From Panulirus ornatus (taxonomy: Eukaryota; Arthropoda; Malacostraca; Decapoda; Palinuridae): a stretch of 64,000 bases of DNA. Made by a program: the position numbers and the translations under genes. Where the stretch lies: assembly GCF_036320965.1 (NCBI RefSeq), contig NC_092261.1, forward strand, positions 10,387,697-10,451,696, given 5' to 3'. The notes under the pieces are model-generated. The model did not search any database and was not told where the DNA came from. It was given only the letters and a program-made list of their open reading frames with translations. Positions 50,323 to 61,665 of this stretch are shown piece by piece. Every line of letters begins with the position of its first letter. The stretch's first letter is position 1.

Positions 50323-50586
50323 CAGGCACTGGAGTTTGCCAGACTTGTTACGTAAGACTCCTCGCCACGTGACCTCAGAGAAAGTTGTACTTTTGGCGTA
50401 TAATGCCGCTCGAGTTTGATTCATACCTTCGGTAATAATTCCTCCCTCGGTGCGCTGCAGGTTCGATTTAATATTTCCTCTGATGCTTTCTTGTGTCGTC
50501 ATATTCTTACACTGTGTAATATTCATAACTGAGGTTGATGTATGTTTTCTGTGACTCTCTGGCTTTTTTATGTATGGTTATATATG

Positions 50587-50922
50587 TTGACAGCCTTCCG
50601 GTGCTCTACATGTGGATAGCCTTCCGGTGCTATACATCCTGATACCTTTCCGTTGCTGTAGACTATGCCAGCCTTCCGGTGCTATACATTCTGACAGCCT
50701 TCCGGTGCTCTACATGTTGATAGCCTTCCGGTGCTATACATCCTGATACCTTTCCGTTGCTGTAGACTATGCCAGCCTTCCGGTGCTATACACGCTGACG
50801 GCCTTCTCGTGCTATATATGCTAATCTTCTACTTCTATACAAGCTGATAGCCTTCCGGGGCTATACATGTTGATACCCTTTCGGTGCTATAGACGAGGCA
50901 AGCCTTCTGGCGCTCTACCCAC
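50587..50922 (+). repeat. 26-bp minisatellite with 104-bp higher-order period
   Basis: About 13 copies of a unit containing GATAGCCTTCCGGTGCTATA. Four-unit blocks starting GTGCTCTACATG (50601 and 50705) repeat exactly 104 bp apart, with ACCTTTCCGTTGCTGTAGAC as the third unit of each block. The right end decays. Confidence 0.95.
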
Positions 50923-51220
50923 TGAAGAGTTTTACTGATTACGGACGAAAGGATGGTGGAAATTCCACGTCGTTCCCTCCCGTTTCTGACCCTGTTGTCT
51001 TCGACTCTGTTTCATCCACTTGGGCGTCTGTTCAGACGAGGCAATACGAGCGGAAGATGCCTTTCTCACAGACCTCCGTAGGCAGCCTTGGAGGAGTATT
51101 AAACTTTGTCGCAAAGTGAACCATTCTTACCCCAAAGAGGGTCGAGAGCGTCACTCTAGTGTTTACATGATTAATTGAGGCAATCGTCAAGTGAGGCACT
51201 CCTCTCCAAGTGCCAATACA
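50923..51220. other. Non-coding stretch, nothing recognised
   Basis: Only short frames. Confidence 0.55.
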
Positions 51221-51275
<55 letters not shown>

Positions 51276-51284
51276 ACACACACA
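51221..51284. repeat. (AC)n microsatellite
   Basis: About 31 units with one AT interruption. Confidence 0.97.
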
Positions 51285-51551
51285 GGGCCTCCACAGCATA
51301 GGTGTTTTTGTTCCTATCGTGCCATCTGCTGAAATGTGTCTCCCTCGCAGAAACTCATTCACATATTTCATCCATCCATTCCGCTGGCTGCCTCGCCATT
51401 TCATACTTTCAAACGCGCTACATTTCTTTTTTTTCTTCCACTAAACGTGCGTAGTATTTTTCTTAATATTCTGTGTTTCATACCACTTTTGAGCAGATTC
51501 CTTAAACTATAATGAATTCTATTTCTATACGTGTATATTCTTATCTTTCGT

Positions 51552-52020
51552 ATGTTCGCCATTTCCCGCGTCAATGTGGTAGCGCCAAAATCAGACAAAG
51601 AGATGGCTTAAATCGATCACATTCATTTTCTAGATGTTATGTGTAATGCATGGAAACCAGGCCACCCTGTCCACAGCTAGGACCCATAGACCTTTTCATG
51701 GTTTTCCCCGATTGCTCCATAAGGTCTGGGCCAGCCCACTGACAGCATGTCGTCCCCTGTATGCCACATAGTTCCAAATCGTTCTATCTCTTTGCACACC
51801 TCACACTCTTATGCATGTTCAGGCCCGACCCCTTCAAATCATCAATCACTCCATCCTTCCACCACCTTGGTTGCTCCCAAGTCCTTCTTATCCTCTGCTT
51901 CTTGGTAATCTTCTCTTCACTCATCCTCTTCATAAGTCCAAGCCATTTAAACACACTCTCTACACGTCTCTCATACAAACTGCTCTTACCACCTCACCTC
52001 TCTCTGACCCTGTCTTCTCA
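51552..52020 (-). mobile_element. Non-LTR retrotransposon (LINE) 3' end, RT C-terminus plus 3' UTR
   Basis: The minus strand from about 51978 to 51784 stays open and reads RRVESVFKWLGLMKRMSEEK, later WWKDGVIDDLKGSGLNM and VRCAKR. This is the typical C-terminal tail of LINE reverse transcriptases (a WFGH.ERM-like block, then a W.DG...L..RGL-like block and a basic R-A-R-R end). Downstream on the minus strand is a 3' untranslated part that ends in the complement of TTCGCCATTTCCCGCGTCAA at 51551-51570, the motif seen alone at 37049 and 40268. The RT catalytic part is absent, so it is a 5'-truncated, inactive copy. It is probably the same family as the relic at 2678-3130, which keeps more upstream RT segments. 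Confidence 0.8.
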
Positions 52021-52149
52021 TCCCAGTAATCCTCCGGACACAACTATTTCGCAATAAGAGTATTGTGAAATGAACATGTCATGAAAATGTGATACTAATA
52101 ATGATACAGTATCAATGATAATACCACTACTACTACGACTGCTACTAAC

Positions 52150-52270
52150 ACGAATAATAATGATAATAATGATGATAATAATAATGATAATAATAACAAT
52201 AATGATAATAATGATAATAATGATAATGATTATAACAATAATCATAACAATAATGATAATAATAATAACT
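52150..52270. repeat. Trinucleotide-type repeat (AAT/GAT/CAA mix)
   Basis: About 40 units of the form (A/G/C)A(T/A)-rich triplets, mostly AAT and GAT. The minus frame is polyisoleucine, a translation artefact. Confidence 0.93.
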
Positions 52271-52854
52271 ATTCTCAAGACAGAAAACTTTTAGACAGAA
52301 AACTTTAGAGGTATAAGTGATGACATAAAATTTATCTGGTTGTTAACAACTTGTTTATTAAGACTAAAGTGAAGAAGACAGTAAAACTGGACAGTTGACA
52401 AGAGCCTCGTCCTTTCTCATTATGAGGTAAGACACCAGGTATTTGAAAACGCCACTTATTCTCCAGCTGTGGATGATTCTACACACATCCCTGAACGCTG
52501 GAGACTAAGCAGTATAGACTTAACGAATGTACGGTGCAATGGGGTTTGGCAATTATCTTGTTGCAGTGTGTCGTTATAAACGCTGTTCATCGTTAAGATT
52601 TCGTTTCATCAAAGTCGATTATATGTAATCTATATTTGCCTCTCTAGGTGTGAGTCCTGTTAAGTGACATCCTCGCATCCTATCGTATCTAAACAGCAGC
52701 TGATTCGAATATCTTTATAATCCCCTTTGGAAAAACTGTCTGGAAGCTGGATTATGGAAGTTGTAAGATTTAAGTTTGTCTTGCGATTCTCCATCCAAAA
52801 TTTTAGCTTGAAAGACTCTCTCAAAAGTCATTGCAAGAGGAATTTTCATGAGTT
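52271..52854. other. Non-coding stretch, nothing recognised
   Basis: AT-rich. No supported gene. Confidence 0.6.
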
Positions 52855-52883
52855 ATATGAGAGAGAGAGAAAAAAACAATTAC

Positions 52884-52946
<63 letters not shown>
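52855..52946. repeat. (GA)n microsatellite, interrupted
   Basis: A short GA run (52855-52870), an AC-rich break, then about 31 perfect units from 52885. Confidence 0.97.
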
Positions 52947-52949
<3 letters not shown>

Positions 52950-53013
52950 GGGGGATGAAGCATTATATGGGAATTGATGAGCAACTCTGGTGGTTAGGTC
53001 TCAAATTACTCCC

Positions 53014-53016
<3 letters not shown>

Positions 53017-53099
<83 letters not shown>
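53017..53099. repeat. (TA)n microsatellite
   Basis: About 41 perfect units. Confidence 0.98.
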
Positions 53100-53333
53100 C
53101 TGTTGCATGAAATGGAATATTAGGGATTTTAATTTCCAGCAGAGACGCAAAGTATTCATTTAAGTCATTTTAGAAAGTTAAATCGCACAGTAATTTGCAA
53201 CAAAACACAAGTGCTGGTACCTGCAGCTGAAGCATTTCCTGATTTTTTTTTACTACATTTTATGCTGGATTCTGACTGGAGGCTAGGCTATACTTTTAAG
53301 ACCTACATCGCAAAATGATATTTCATTCTTCAG

Positions 53334-53497
<164 letters not shown>

Positions 53498-53588
53498 TAG
53501 AACAATACTGAGAAAATTAGAAAACAAAAAATAAGATTGATGACTGTCAATTCTATAAGCATTAGAGAAAACCTGCTCCCAGCTTGCA

Positions 53589-53591
<3 letters not shown>

Positions 53592-53670
<79 letters not shown>

Positions 53671-53671
53671 C
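53592..53671. repeat. (AT)n microsatellite
   Basis: About 39 units, one interruption near 53649. Third large (AT)n within 660 bp. Confidence 0.98.
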
Positions 53672-54465
53672 ATAAGTAACTTCTATCATCTGAGTTTTCC
53701 CAGAAACCAACAAAAACGTCTAAGATGATTACACGTCTTGAAAAACCATTCGTCCATTGTGCATTACATCAAACTGTTTGTGTTCTTATCTAGGGTGCAA
53801 GAGAGGTCGTTGAGCGTCAGTAGAAGAGCAGAGGGCAGAGACGGGTTCAAAGTGTTTCGGTCCGCTGAGTTCAGGAAGGCTACAAATTCAGAGCTTATGT
53901 TCCCGAGAGGAGTTCAGCGACCCTGACACAAACGAGGCGAAGTCATGATGGCTGAAAATGGTGTTTGTTGTCCTGCCTGTGTGTGTGTGTGTGTGACGCT
54001 CGTTTTCCTTTGCTCAGTCACGCAATGAATGATGTGGGATGGTAAACAAACTGCCGCGAAGTAGTGTACCGGAGGATTTCATGGTCAGCTCGTTAGTTAA
54101 GAGTTAGGTTTTTCTCCCTCAAACATAGGTGATTCATGTGAAATTATCGTTTATAACGTCGCTGCACCTGAGCAGTCGATGTGGAATTCTAGATTTACTG
54201 AAATATGAATAGCCTGTTACTAAAGGCAGTATAGATGTATGAATGACTTGTGCACTTTTATGACTTACATACCTAGAGAGGAGAGGAGAAAATAAAAGAG
54301 TTAAAGTACTTTAGGAAAGTCGAGAGAATAGTACTTTAGGAAAGTCATTGGGCGGAGGATAAGGAGTAGAGGGGAAAGGAGCTGAAAGAAAGAAATTATG
54401 GAGAAAGTTATACTGAATGAAAGAGGATACTGTGATGAGACGACTTATCGAGGGTATATTCATGA
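53672..54465. other. Non-coding stretch, nothing recognised
   Basis: A short duplicated GTACTTTAGGAAAGTC at about 54306 and 54331. No gene. Confidence 0.55.
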
Positions 54466-54561
54466 GTGTGTGTGTGGTGTGGTGTGGTGTGGTGTGGTGT
54501 GGTGTGGTGTGGTGTGGTGAGGTGTGGTGTGGTGTGGTGTGGTGTGGTGTGTGTGTGTGTT
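54466..54561 (+). repeat. (GGTGT)n pentanucleotide repeat
   Basis: About 15 GGTGT units with one GGTGA variant, bordered by GT dinucleotide runs on both sides. Confidence 0.97.
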
Positions 54562-55020
54562 TCGCGGAAGGCAAAGGCAATAAAGATCAGAATGTCTCTG
54601 AAAACATACACAGAATCGTCCTCAGCGAAGTGAGCTAGTTGGAGCCGTACCATTCTTTTGACCCAGCTGTCACTCTGATTTATTTCAGGGTCGTTAACCT
54701 TTTAACAACCGGGGAATTTCAATTCTCTTGGACGTGTTCATTATGATACCTCGGCGCCAAACACGGGACGACATTACATTCCCTAAAATGCAATCAATTT
54801 CCTTTAGTCTGTTATTTTGTATGTAACGCTGTTGAGTCTCGGAAATCAAACCCCTTTTGCACGGTTATGGTGACAGACCAGTCTTAACTTAGATGTAGTT
54901 CAAAAAAGGTCGTTCATGTCCATTCACATCCCACTTGGTTTCTTGCAATTTCGACCTTTCTCCAATGGTCATCTTATTCTTCATCCTCTATTGTTTCATT
55001 ATTTCATGATTGTTTCTGCC
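54562..55020. other. Non-coding stretch, nothing recognised
   Basis: No supported gene. Confidence 0.55.
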
Positions 55021-57000
55021 GTCAATGTAGATCTTGGCTGGGGAGGGCTGTGATGGGCGATCCTGTGAGGCTGGGGATGTCTGTCTCCTTATGGCAATGC
55101 GGGCTGGCTGGCTGGCGAGCACTGAATATGTGAGCAACAGAGAGGGTCTAATGCTCTCAGGGGCTTCATCGACATAATGTTGAGGGGGTGTATGGCTGAT
55201 ATAATATGCCGTGGATTAATATCTGGGATTGCTCTCGATGCTGGGTATGGCTCTGGCTTGTTCTCTTCTGTTAGCGCCTGGGGTGAGAATGGGCGGATCT
55301 ATATTATCTGAGGGATTAGAGGGGCTGTGGATGTATTAGGAAAAAGCTATGGGGGGCGGGATGGCGCTAATGTGCATGAAAGCCTGGGCGTTGATGGATA
55401 CGGGGTATGGTCTGCAAAAATACCTGCACGCCATCAGCTTGGGTCAGGACCCTGCCACTGATAGCAGATCGCATGGATCATATGGGATGCCATTGGGGCG
55501 CGTAGGATTGGATCAATTGAAGGGAAGTAATGGGGGATTTATGCGTTATCACAAATATATTGGGAAAATTACAGGAAGAAGGGGATCAAATGGGCAGGGG
55601 GCATGGCGGCTGATAGCTGTGGGATATGGAGGGGAGGCGCAGCACGAATGAAGGGGAATGTCTGAGGGGGGGATATGAGGAATAAAGGAGGATGTAGGAT
55701 GGGGATGCTGGAGGATGATGATTCTGTGGCGGGGGGGGAGATGGATTGGAGGGTGAGGAAGGCAAGGAACAGTATCTGGCCGATCTACTGGGGCGGGAGT
55801 GGTTCTCTTTGCTGGGTAGCTGCAGGGTAATTGAGAAGGGGGATCGTCGCACCTGGAGGCGACAGGGCTAAGCTGGAAATTCGGTCTGCTGGAGAGGTGA
55901 TTGTGCTTCAGCTTGAGGCACTTGGGGTGGGAATCGGAAGGGATAAATGGATAAGCGGATACCTGTAGCGGGGGAGTCTGGCTTCTCACTGCGCACTTGC
56001 GCCCCTAGCTGTGCGAGGCTAATCAGGGGTGGGCATAGGGATGGAGGGGGGTGCATAATCCTCATGATCCTGGGGCTCAGGGTGAAGGGCTGGAAAAGAA
56101 TTTGGGCAATCTACTGGCAGGGATCTGCTGGGGCTGGATGGTGAAAGTGGGCTCATTAGTTATGAAGATGGATTGGGCCTCTGGGCCGCAATGCCCTTCG
56201 AAAAAATGAATACAATGGAAATAAACGATTGATGACTGGGGATGGCAATGGCTTCAGTGCTACTGGGGTATGGGGAGTGGCTGGATATGAGAAGTGGGAG
56301 GAGTTAATGCGCTGGTTGCATTGTGAATGGAGACTGGGGAAGGTTGACTGGTAGCATGGAACTGGGGGGTATCTGCGGTTGCACTCAGGGATGCATGCTG
56401 GGCACCGCCCTCATGGGGTCTTCGAAGGGCGATGGGAAGGGCGGAGGCTGCGTCTTGTTTTCAGAGAACAAGCAATTACTTGTGTGGGCAGGACGGGGCT
56501 TATGGATGCCCATACGACATGGGCTTATGGGGGACAATTTATACCTATGAGATTCTGGGGAAGAATGCCATGCTATGTACTGATGTCGGGGAGATGAAGT
56601 TAATATGATTAGGTGAGGGGAAACGGGGATGATCTATGTCGATGATGGGGAGGTTGGAAACTTATGACAGGAGGCGGGAGATGCATGGGGATGATGGGGG
56701 GCGGGAATGGGCATGGCTATCACTAGAGGGGGGAGTGGGCCATGGCCAAGGGGAGGGATGGCTTATTAGAAACTAAGAAAGGGGGTATGTGTGATAGGTT
56801 GATTATGGGACAGAGTGTGGGTATAAGATACGGGTGGGGCAGGGGGTATAGTTCTAGGTAGCGGGGGTGTGCTGTGCAGCTGCAGGCCAGGGTCGGGGGT
56901 TCTGAGTAAGCGCACGGATGGATGCTTCTCGAGGACAGAGATAGGCAGGAGACTGGGATGAGGCCCTGCAGAGGGGCTCCGATAGAGTCTAAGTGGTCGA
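55021..57000 (+). repeat. 2-kb G-rich, C-poor strand (degenerate low-complexity block)
   Basis: The plus strand is dominated by GGGG, GGCTGG, GGATGG and TATGGG-like words, with very little C, for about 2 kb. It looks like a strongly decayed G-rich tandem array, but no clear period could be fixed by eye. Frames on the minus strand are Pro/His/Ser-rich complements. Many GGG runs occur (e.g. 55728-55760). Confidence 0.7.
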
Positions 57001-57370
57001 CTAACACCATCTTCACACTTTTCTATTCCTTTCACATGTTCAGCCTCATCAATTTTTCATCCTATGCCACTACCATGGCATCCCCAATCGCGCATCCATG
57101 TTTCCCCCCCCTTCCTCCCTCTCATCACTTGCCTCATCATCCTCTCATCCCATCTTAATACTTGTCTCAATTCATAGGTATCCCAACACTTTTCATTCAT
57201 CCCTTCTCGTCCTTCATCCTCATCACTCTTCCTCTTTCACATTCCTTTTCCATGCTGTCAACCTCTGCAAACCCCTATACATTTTCATTTTCTTCTATTT
57301 CTCCTTTATTCATCACCACCTCATCATTCCATTCATTGGTTATAACACACATTCATCCATGGTAACTCTT
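57001..57370 (+). other. C/T-rich block following the G-rich block
   Basis: Composition flips at about 57005 to TCATCC, CTTCCTCC and CATTCATC words. The frames here are His/Ser/Phe/Pro-rich composition effects. No gene. Confidence 0.6.
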
Positions 57371-58000
57371 GGTTGTCACCCTAAGCAAGTCACAGTATTA
57401 GGCTTAGACTGCGGCGAGGCGAATAGGCGCTCAACCTCATACTGGAATCAAGGAAAATATGTCCCTGACAACAGTTGAATTCACACGTGGAAAAAGTGTT
57501 CGAAACTACATCAAACTTTTTCCCAATGAAGCGAAACAGAGGGACAAAACACGCTACATTTTCTTTACCACAAAGAGAGTAGGTAATTAGCACATGCTGA
57601 TGTTGTTTATGACCTTTAGTTGTATGAATCAACGAATAAAATGGACATAGGTAATGGACTTCGGCACTTGATACTTGGTTATTCACGCGCAGAGAGTTTT
57701 ACTGTATTACTTGGGAAATACGAAGAAAAGCCAAAGATGTGCAACATGGTACCCCCAAAAAGGTGGGGTACTGGACCCCGCATTGTTTCATGCCACAGTA
57801 AGTGCTGTGCTCACATCAGCCCTTAAAAAGCCCTTTGGATTATTATATTCAGCTAGGCGGGAAGTACTCCCGTGCAGACGTGAAATGTAAATCATTCCTA
57901 GTGCAGTATAAACATGGGCTGGGATGAAGTTGGCTTATCAATTTCTGATGAGACAACGAACATTTTTCGTATAAGCTCTCAAAAACATAATCCAATCAGG
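57371..58000. other. Non-coding stretch, nothing recognised
   Basis: Short frames only. Confidence 0.55.
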
Positions 58001-58632
58001 TTCGGTTTTTCTGTTTTCGTGTTTAAAAATTTCCCACTCAACCCCAACCCTGATCCCCAAACTTTTTTCCCAAGATTCTTCTTTACTAGACACATCATCC
58101 ATATGAACTAATGTTTCCTCCTCTGCTGTATTACGCCAATCTTCTTGGGAGGCCCTCAGCGGAAACCCGGGCATCTTGTGGTGGTTACCCCCCCAAATAC
58201 CACATCCATTATGGTTAGAAAAAAAGAGGACAGACATCTAACAACGATTCGAGTCCTCATGTCCTCGGCATCGTTACGTTTTTCCAAGCCGTGCATCACT
58301 TCCCTTGTGTCTGTGGCGGGTTTTTTGTTACCACCATCGAAAGGGTGTGGCGAGGCGCGCGCGTGGCGCATTGCTTACACCCCATTCCTCCCTCTTTCCT
58401 CCCCTCCTCCCAGAGGACCAGGACATCCCCCTCCCCGGAAACGTAACGAGTTTATCGTTCTCTTCCGCGTGTGTCGACACCACCCACCAGCTCGCGCATT
58501 TTCCGTCTTCGTTAAAAAAATCGTGCTAAAAGGGGTTGGAAAAAGGAAAAAAAAAAAAAAAAAGGTTTTCCTTAATTTGGGGGACTTTTCACGACCCCCT
58601 CAATCTGGTCTACGAACCCTAACTCTGAGTTT

Positions 58633-58634
<2 letters not shown>

Positions 58635-58678
<44 letters not shown>

Positions 58679-58689
58679 CTCTCTCTCTT
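58635..58689. repeat. (TC)n microsatellite
   Basis: About 26 units with breaks near 58671 and 58679. Confidence 0.95.
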
Positions 58690-59053
58690 GATGGGATACT
58701 GATTAGTATGAGGTCGTAACAAAATAGAAATATCACGGAGGAAGGAATTAGTCCTTTTGGTTGTCGATGATTTTCACCATTTAATTCCCCCATGAAGCAT
58801 ATTTTATTTAGGCAAAAAACCCCCATCCCACATGATTTTATCGCGCTCGCCCCCTGTTTGTTTTTCACAACAAAAATTTTAAAATGTTTTTTAAAAAAAA
58901 AGTATTTGAATATTCTATCCCCGAAATACGGGAACACAGTTTTTGAAGAGAGTTACACCTTTGTAATACCATCTGTAGGTACAGGGTGGAGTTTTTCATT
59001 GTTAAAACCCCCAAATCTTAAATTCTTTTATTACTTTCAGGACGTGTGCTTGT

Positions 59054-59092
59054 TTGTGTGTGTATGTGTTGTGTGTGTGTGTGTGTGTGTGT
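59054..59092. repeat. (GT)n microsatellite
   Basis: About 18 units, interrupted. Confidence 0.94.
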
Positions 59093-59748
59093 TAAATGTC
59101 CTCTCCAGTGTGCTGCGGTATATAACGTGCTCCGTTCAATCTATTCCAAACCCTCCACCATTTTTTACGTGAAAAACGGTTCTTCCCCAAATGTTTTCGC
59201 GTTTACTTCCTTGTCGTGGGCTCCCGTTACTTTTGGTGACGCCCCTCATGAAGAAAAAAATTCACTGTCGAGGGGTTTTCCAAGTGATTTAAAAGTAACT
59301 GTTGTAAAATCAAGCATCGTTTTCTTTTCTCTCCTTTTCTTTTTCTTTTAAAAATTTTTTTTTTCCATCAGCCTCTCGCTGTTGCTTAGGGACCATCTTA
59401 GTTCCTCCTTTCTGAGCCACTCAAATTTCATCTTTGTGTTTTTTAAAGTACAGGTCCAGATGTGAGGGGGATTATCAACCTTGTGGTCAAAAGATGGCGT
59501 GATTAAAATTACCAAATATTTCCTTATCGTGCAAAAAAAATTTCGATTCTTAAAAACGTGTGTTTTGTATTTATGTTACAAGGGGAAAAGTTTAATAGTT
59601 TTGCTGCACCCCGTCTCTTAACTTGCGTATCTATCTTGCTGCATCATATCTTTACTCCCGTGTGGTGTGTGTGTGTGTGTGTATCCCCCCCCACCTTTTC
59701 GGTCACTTCAAAAATTTTCCCCTATTCCAAAAACCCCCCCCCAGGGGA

Positions 59749-59751
<3 letters not shown>

Positions 59752-59795
<44 letters not shown>
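59752..59795. repeat. (AC)n microsatellite (copy 2)
   Basis: About 21 units. Confidence 0.96.
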
Positions 59796-59797
<2 letters not shown>

Positions 59798-61605
59798 CAC
59801 ATAAAACACACACCACACACACGCGTCCAAATGGCTATCTAGGTTTTTCTGCTCCTGGTAAATGCTCGTAATTAAAAGGGTGGGGGGTGGGGGGGTGGGG
59901 TGGGTCCTTCGTTTTTCCTGGCATTTTAAAATTTGGCAGGACGGAGCCTGGGAGTCGGTCCCTTGACACGTTAATTTCCGGGAAGAAGCTTGAGTCATGA
60001 TGTCGGTCAGGGGAAAATTATGAGCCAAAATTGGGGATTTGGGGTTGGGGTGTTTTGGGGTGCAAACATGTTGCCTTTAAACGTGAAGAGGAGTGAAGCG
60101 CGTCTAACGCTAAAAGGGAAAGTGGAAATTATTGAATAGGCTGTGGTGTGAGGCCTTCCTTCTATGCGATAAGAGGGTTGGAACCTTAGAAAAAATATGG
60201 AAAAGGGGAAAAGACATCGAAAAGGGTTGGGTTCTTAAATAAATGGCTTTTGTGGTTGGGTACGATGACCTGCGTGGCTGAGGTACTGTAGCATTATACG
60301 CCCTTGGAAAGAAGTGAGCACCGTGCGCACCTGGTAAGCTAAAAGCGCTGGGGGGGTTTTCTTCAACGGTATTGGGGACTTTGGGAAACCAAGCGATTTG
60401 GTGGAGGGGAAAGGATCTTGCTCCCCTTAAAACTGTACCCCAGTTTTCATGACATATGACGTAGCACGGGACATTAGTGTCACACGGGAAAGATGCGAGT
60501 GGTATGTAGGTATTAGGGAACGCGAAAAATGCGCGAAATTCCCATTGGAGCAGAGAACCATCATGCATGGTTCCCTTTGGGGGGGAAGGGAGCTTTTTTG
60601 GGTTCTTTTTTATCCTCTTTTATAATCTTATCTGTGGTTAAAACCAGGGGGGTAAAGCAGGAGCTGAATGTTTTTTTTTTTTTTCTATAATGTTGCAGTT
60701 TTGAAAATTTTTGGGATCAGAGTAGCCCCTATGCCCCTTGTGTTAATTTCGTATGATCCAAAATTAACCCTCATTTGACCCCGATGCAGAAGAAAAAGAA
60801 AAAAAATACGTTATGTTATTTGCATTTAATCGACGCCAGTGAGAGTTTAAAGGGATGATTAAAAGTGATCAGATAACCCAGCTAACCAGTATACCGAGGG
60901 CTTTAGCTGCAGATAGGGGGAAAACCATTTTTTTGGATACATTTTTTTCTCCAGTTCATGAGAACCACGAGGTTACAGCTAGGGAAAATTTTCCCGTTTT
61001 TCCACACCTTTTTTTTTTTTTAGATGTTAACAAGGTAGGGTCGGTTTTTATTTTCCCGGGACAGTTAATACAGTATGGATTCCCCATGAAGCCAGTTTTA
61101 CGCGCGCCTAACCTTTCGTTTTCAGTAAAATTGGTTTCCCCCAGCCTCCATGTCTTTTCTACGGTCAGATATGGGTTTTCGTGGGGGCTGTAACGGCTGT
61201 TTTTTGCTGGAATATGTGACGGACTTTACAGGCGATAATGATTTGACTTTCCTTTGCCTTCATGTTTTTTTACCTCAAAATCGTGGTGATGTAATCAAAC
61301 AAATCCTCTCCCATTTACTGTGACCCAGATGTGTTGGGAGAGAGAGAGAAGGAAGAGAAGAGGAGAGAGGGAGAGGGGGGGGGGAGAGAGGAGAGAGGAG
61401 AGGAAGGAGAGAGGAGAGAGAAAAATGATATACGACCTAATTAAGACAAGATTAATTAAAATTTGGGTCCCCGTTATATCCTGCAAAAATTTATCCACAT
61501 TTGTTTCCCTTGCCATTTTTGGCTGGTCGCTGGGGATGTCCGCTGATCGCCAGGAACGCCTCGCCGCTCACCTGGCGAGGTCTGAATGCTTCTTGTTAAC
61601 GAAGG

Positions 61606-61608
<3 letters not shown>

Positions 61609-61636
<28 letters not shown>

Positions 61637-61665
61637 TGTGTGTGTGTGTGTGTGTATGTGTGTGA
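61609..61665. repeat. (GT)n microsatellite (copy 2)
   Basis: About 27 units with interruptions. Confidence 0.94.

Larger units (their letters stand above)
58000..59683. other. Homopolymer-rich stretch, probable low base accuracy
   Basis: Unusual density of A, C, G and T runs of 4-9 bases, e.g. an A run of about 16 at 58548-58563. The style is the same as the error-rich part of copy 2 that follows. Includes (TC)n at 58635-58689 and (GT)n at 59054-59092. The 185-codon frame at 58145-58702 ends in the TC tract and has no domain; given likely indels, frames here are not reliable. Confidence 0.55.

Noticed and set aside
52018..52278. Polyisoleucine open frame on the minus strand
   Set aside because: Translation of the AAT/GAT triplet repeat.
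60110..60568. 152-codon minus-strand open frame in copy 2
   Set aside because: The matching part of copy 1 lacks it. It arises from the indels of the error-rich block.
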